Source: Deltaproteobacteria bacterium
GTDB taxonomy: Bacteria; Desulfobacterota; GWC2-55-46; DRQE01
Direction: 5' to 3'
DNA length: 6,707 bases
Assembly: GCA_030636245.1 (NCBI GenBank)
Contig: DAOVXI010000100.1
Coordinates: forward strand, 1-6,707
Numbering within the stretch: position 1 is the stretch's first letter; each line of letters opens with the position of its first letter. A program made the translations under genes and the position numbers. A model generated the notes under the pieces. That model had not been told where the DNA came from, did not search any database, and saw nothing but the letters and a program-made list of their open reading frames with translations. Positions 5,397 through 6,707 of this stretch are shown here, in pieces.

Positions 5397-5403
5397 AGTT
5401 TTT

Positions 5404-6707
5404 TTACGATATTGTTTTGGCGTTCACACCGAGTGCGGTCAGGAAATCATTGGCCTTAAGCAGTGTCTCTTCATACTCCTGGGCAGGGTCGCTGTCTATT
5501 ACGATGCCGCTACCCACGCCAAGCGTCATTATATCATCTTTAATGACCGCCGTTCTTATCGCCATGGTAAGCTCCGCTCCTCCGCCGTATCCCATCCAGC
5601 CGATGCCTCCCGTGTATATGCCGCGTTCAAAGTTCTCAAGTTCTTTTATTACCTCGGTCGCGCGTATCTTCGGAGTGCCTGTTACGGAGCCTCCGGGCAG
5701 GAATTCCTTTAGGGCAAGAGGCGTGCTGAGCCCGTCCCGTAAAAGCCCACGAACGGTTGAGACCATGTGGTGTAGCGCTGGGTAGGACTCGATGCGCATA
5801 AAATCCTTAACGTGGACCGTCCCTGTTCTGCTTATCTTGCCTATGTCATTTCGTTCAAGGTCGGTTATCATGACGTGCTCGGCCCGTTCCTTCTCGCTTT
5901 CCATAAGCTCCTTCATGAAGAACTCGTCCGTTACCTTGTCGTTGCCTCTGGGTCGTGTGCCTTTTATGGGCTCGGTCTCGACCCAGCCTGAGCTTACCTT
6001 AAAGAGGCGCTCGGGAGAGTTGCATATTATCTTCAACTCCTCGGTCTCAATGAAAGAGGTGAATCTCGATGGTGTGTTCCTTGAAAGTTCCAGGAAGAGG
6101 GAGAAGGGGTCACCTTCGAGCTTAGCCGTAAGGCTCTGGGTCAGGTTCACCTGATATATCTCGCCGTCTCTTATAAGCTCAAGGGCTTTATTTACGGAGT
6201 CAATGTACTCTTCCTTTGTTGTGTTCGAGCTGACCTGAGAGGATAGGGAACGGAGCGGGCAAGGCAGCTCATCGGCAGCTCCGTCACTGAGCCTTGCATT
6301 GATCACCTCATCCATCTCGCCGTTCGTTGAGACGCTTATCAGGAAGCCCTTCTTTATGTTGTGGTCATAGGCATAAACATTGTCATATATGCCAAACTCA
6401 GAGTGTGACTCAAAGGCCGAGGCTGCGTATGAGATAAAGCCTACGGCCCCGCCGATGAAGGGGAAGGGCAGGGTCGAGTCTATACGGATATTATTAAGTT
6501 CTTCTGATATGTACTCAAGCGGGTCCATCGATACCTCTGAGCTGCCGCCAGAACTGTCTTTTACGGTGGTCCTGGCTTTTGTTCCGCTTATTCGTTTAGT
6601 GGGCCCGGCCCCTACATAGCTTACGCCGTCACCATGCACGCCGCTTATGATGAAGGCGTTCCCCAGAGAGCGAACCCTCAGGAAGGCCTGGACCGGTTCA
6701 ATATCCA
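5404..6707 (-). CDS. pabB: Aminodeoxychorismate synthase component I, 5'-truncated
   Basis: PabB aminates chorismate to 4-amino-4-deoxychorismate using ammonia from PabA. The frame stays open to the window edge, so the true start lies beyond 6707; an internal GTG at 6637-6639 is not a credible start because family-like sequence ('VQAFLRVRSLGNAFIISG') precedes it. About 433 residues are visible. Numbering from that GTG, the chorismate-binding domain holds 'GEIYQVNLTQ' (159-168), 'SPERLFKV' (208-215), 'PIKGTRPRG' (224-232), 'DLERNDIGKI' (260-269), 'GGSVTGTPK' (316-324) and 'GSGIVIDSDPAQEYEETLLKA' (376-396). The Lys in 'PIKGT' is the nucleophile typical of PabB, where anthranilate synthase TrpE has Ala, which decides for PabB. 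It is transcribed with pabC. There is no fused lyase or amidotransferase in the visible part, and PabA is not in the window. Confidence 0.95.
   Translation of the reverse strand, partial: DIEPVQAFLRVRSLGNAFIISGVHGDGVSYVGAGPTKRISGTKARTTVKDSSGGSSEVSMDPLEYISEELNNIRIDSTLPFPFIGGAVGFISYAASAFESHSEFGIYDNVYAYDHNIKKGFLISVSTNGEMDEVINARLSDGAADELPCPLRSLSSQVSSNTTKEEYIDSVNKALELIRDGEIYQVNLTQSLTAKLEGDPFSLFLELSRNTPSRFTSFIETEELKIICNSPERLFKVSSGWVETEPIKGTRPRGNDKVTDEFFMKELMESEKERAEHVMITDLERNDIGKISRTGTVHVKDFMRIESYPALHHMVSTVRGLLRDGLSTPLALKEFLPGGSVTGTPKIRATEVIKELENFERGIYTGGIGWMGYGGGAELTMAIRTAVIKDDIMTLGVGSGIVIDSDPAQEYEETLLKANDFLTALGVNAKTIS

Larger units (their letters stand above)
5218..5400 (-). repeat. Degenerate tandem repeat (about 80 bases) of the pabC start region
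   Basis: A 21-base block at 5218-5238, which covers the pabC start codon, recurs at 5380-5400 with one mismatch (5228 A versus 5390 C). It recurs more loosely at 5298-5318 (CTGGGGGTATAGATCATT). The offsets are about 80 and 82 bases. The intervening TGAAAGTTGTT at 5252-5262 also recurs exactly 80 bases on at 5332-5342, and both units end in an A-rich stretch. The spacer is therefore two diverged full units plus a third truncated against the end of pabB. Confidence 0.85.

Noticed and set aside
5417..6154. Plus-strand open frames opposite pabB (5417-5785, 5792-6154, 6380-6619)
   Set aside because: They lie antisense to a strongly conserved gene, have Ser/Pro/Arg-rich shadow composition and no ribosome sites.
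6637..6639. GTG as the real start of pabB
   Set aside because: The frame stays open to the window edge and encodes residues typical of the family N-terminal region, so this codon is internal.

Overview
The window looks like a chromosomal segment of a Gram-negative bacterium. Two products carry export signals, one of them a lipobox ahead of a C-terminal c-type haem site. There is a GAF-GGDEF diguanylate cyclase and a pabB-pabC folate pair. Frequent ATA and AGG codons, the haem lipoprotein and GTTCG...CGAAC-type dispersed repeats would fit Desulfobacterota, Nitrospirota or a related candidate phylum. That placement is an impression; no marker here fixes the taxon.

Left part, plus strand (1-1556): the C-terminus of an unrecognised protein runs with a 4-base overlap into a secreted protein with FTP/PepSY-like folds, followed by dtd (D-aminoacyl-tRNA deacylase). 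These three are closely spaced and probably co-transcribed. A 266-base gap (1557-1822) is full of dispersed-repeat-type hairpins and ends in a perfect AT-rich dyad next to the ribosome binding site of a cytochrome c'-like lipoprotein (1823-2284). An HU-family DNA-binding protein follows (2383-2667) and ends at a textbook intrinsic terminator. Beyond it lies a small, AT-rich, two-helix membrane protein of unknown function (2793-3185).

Right part, minus strand (3234-6707), transcribed towards the left: pabB (5'-truncated by the window edge), then pabC, then a diguanylate cyclase that converges on the small membrane protein. PabB and PabC together convert chorismate to p-aminobenzoate for folate synthesis. 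The glutamine amidotransferase subunit PabA is not visible here. The cyclase seems to have its own promoter and is probably only a neighbour.

Most of the window is ordinary chromosome and I see no defence, mobile or biosynthetic system. The most unusual structure is the pabB-pabC spacer. It holds degenerate tandem copies (about 80 bases each) of the pabC 5' end, and each reproduces the start Met-Ile-(Tyr/Asp)-Thr-Pro before a stop. Other points worth a look are a 14-base tandem repeat running into the cyclase stop codon, the AT dyad before the cytochrome gene, and two genes whose best promoter lies so close to the start codon that the mRNA would be nearly leaderless.
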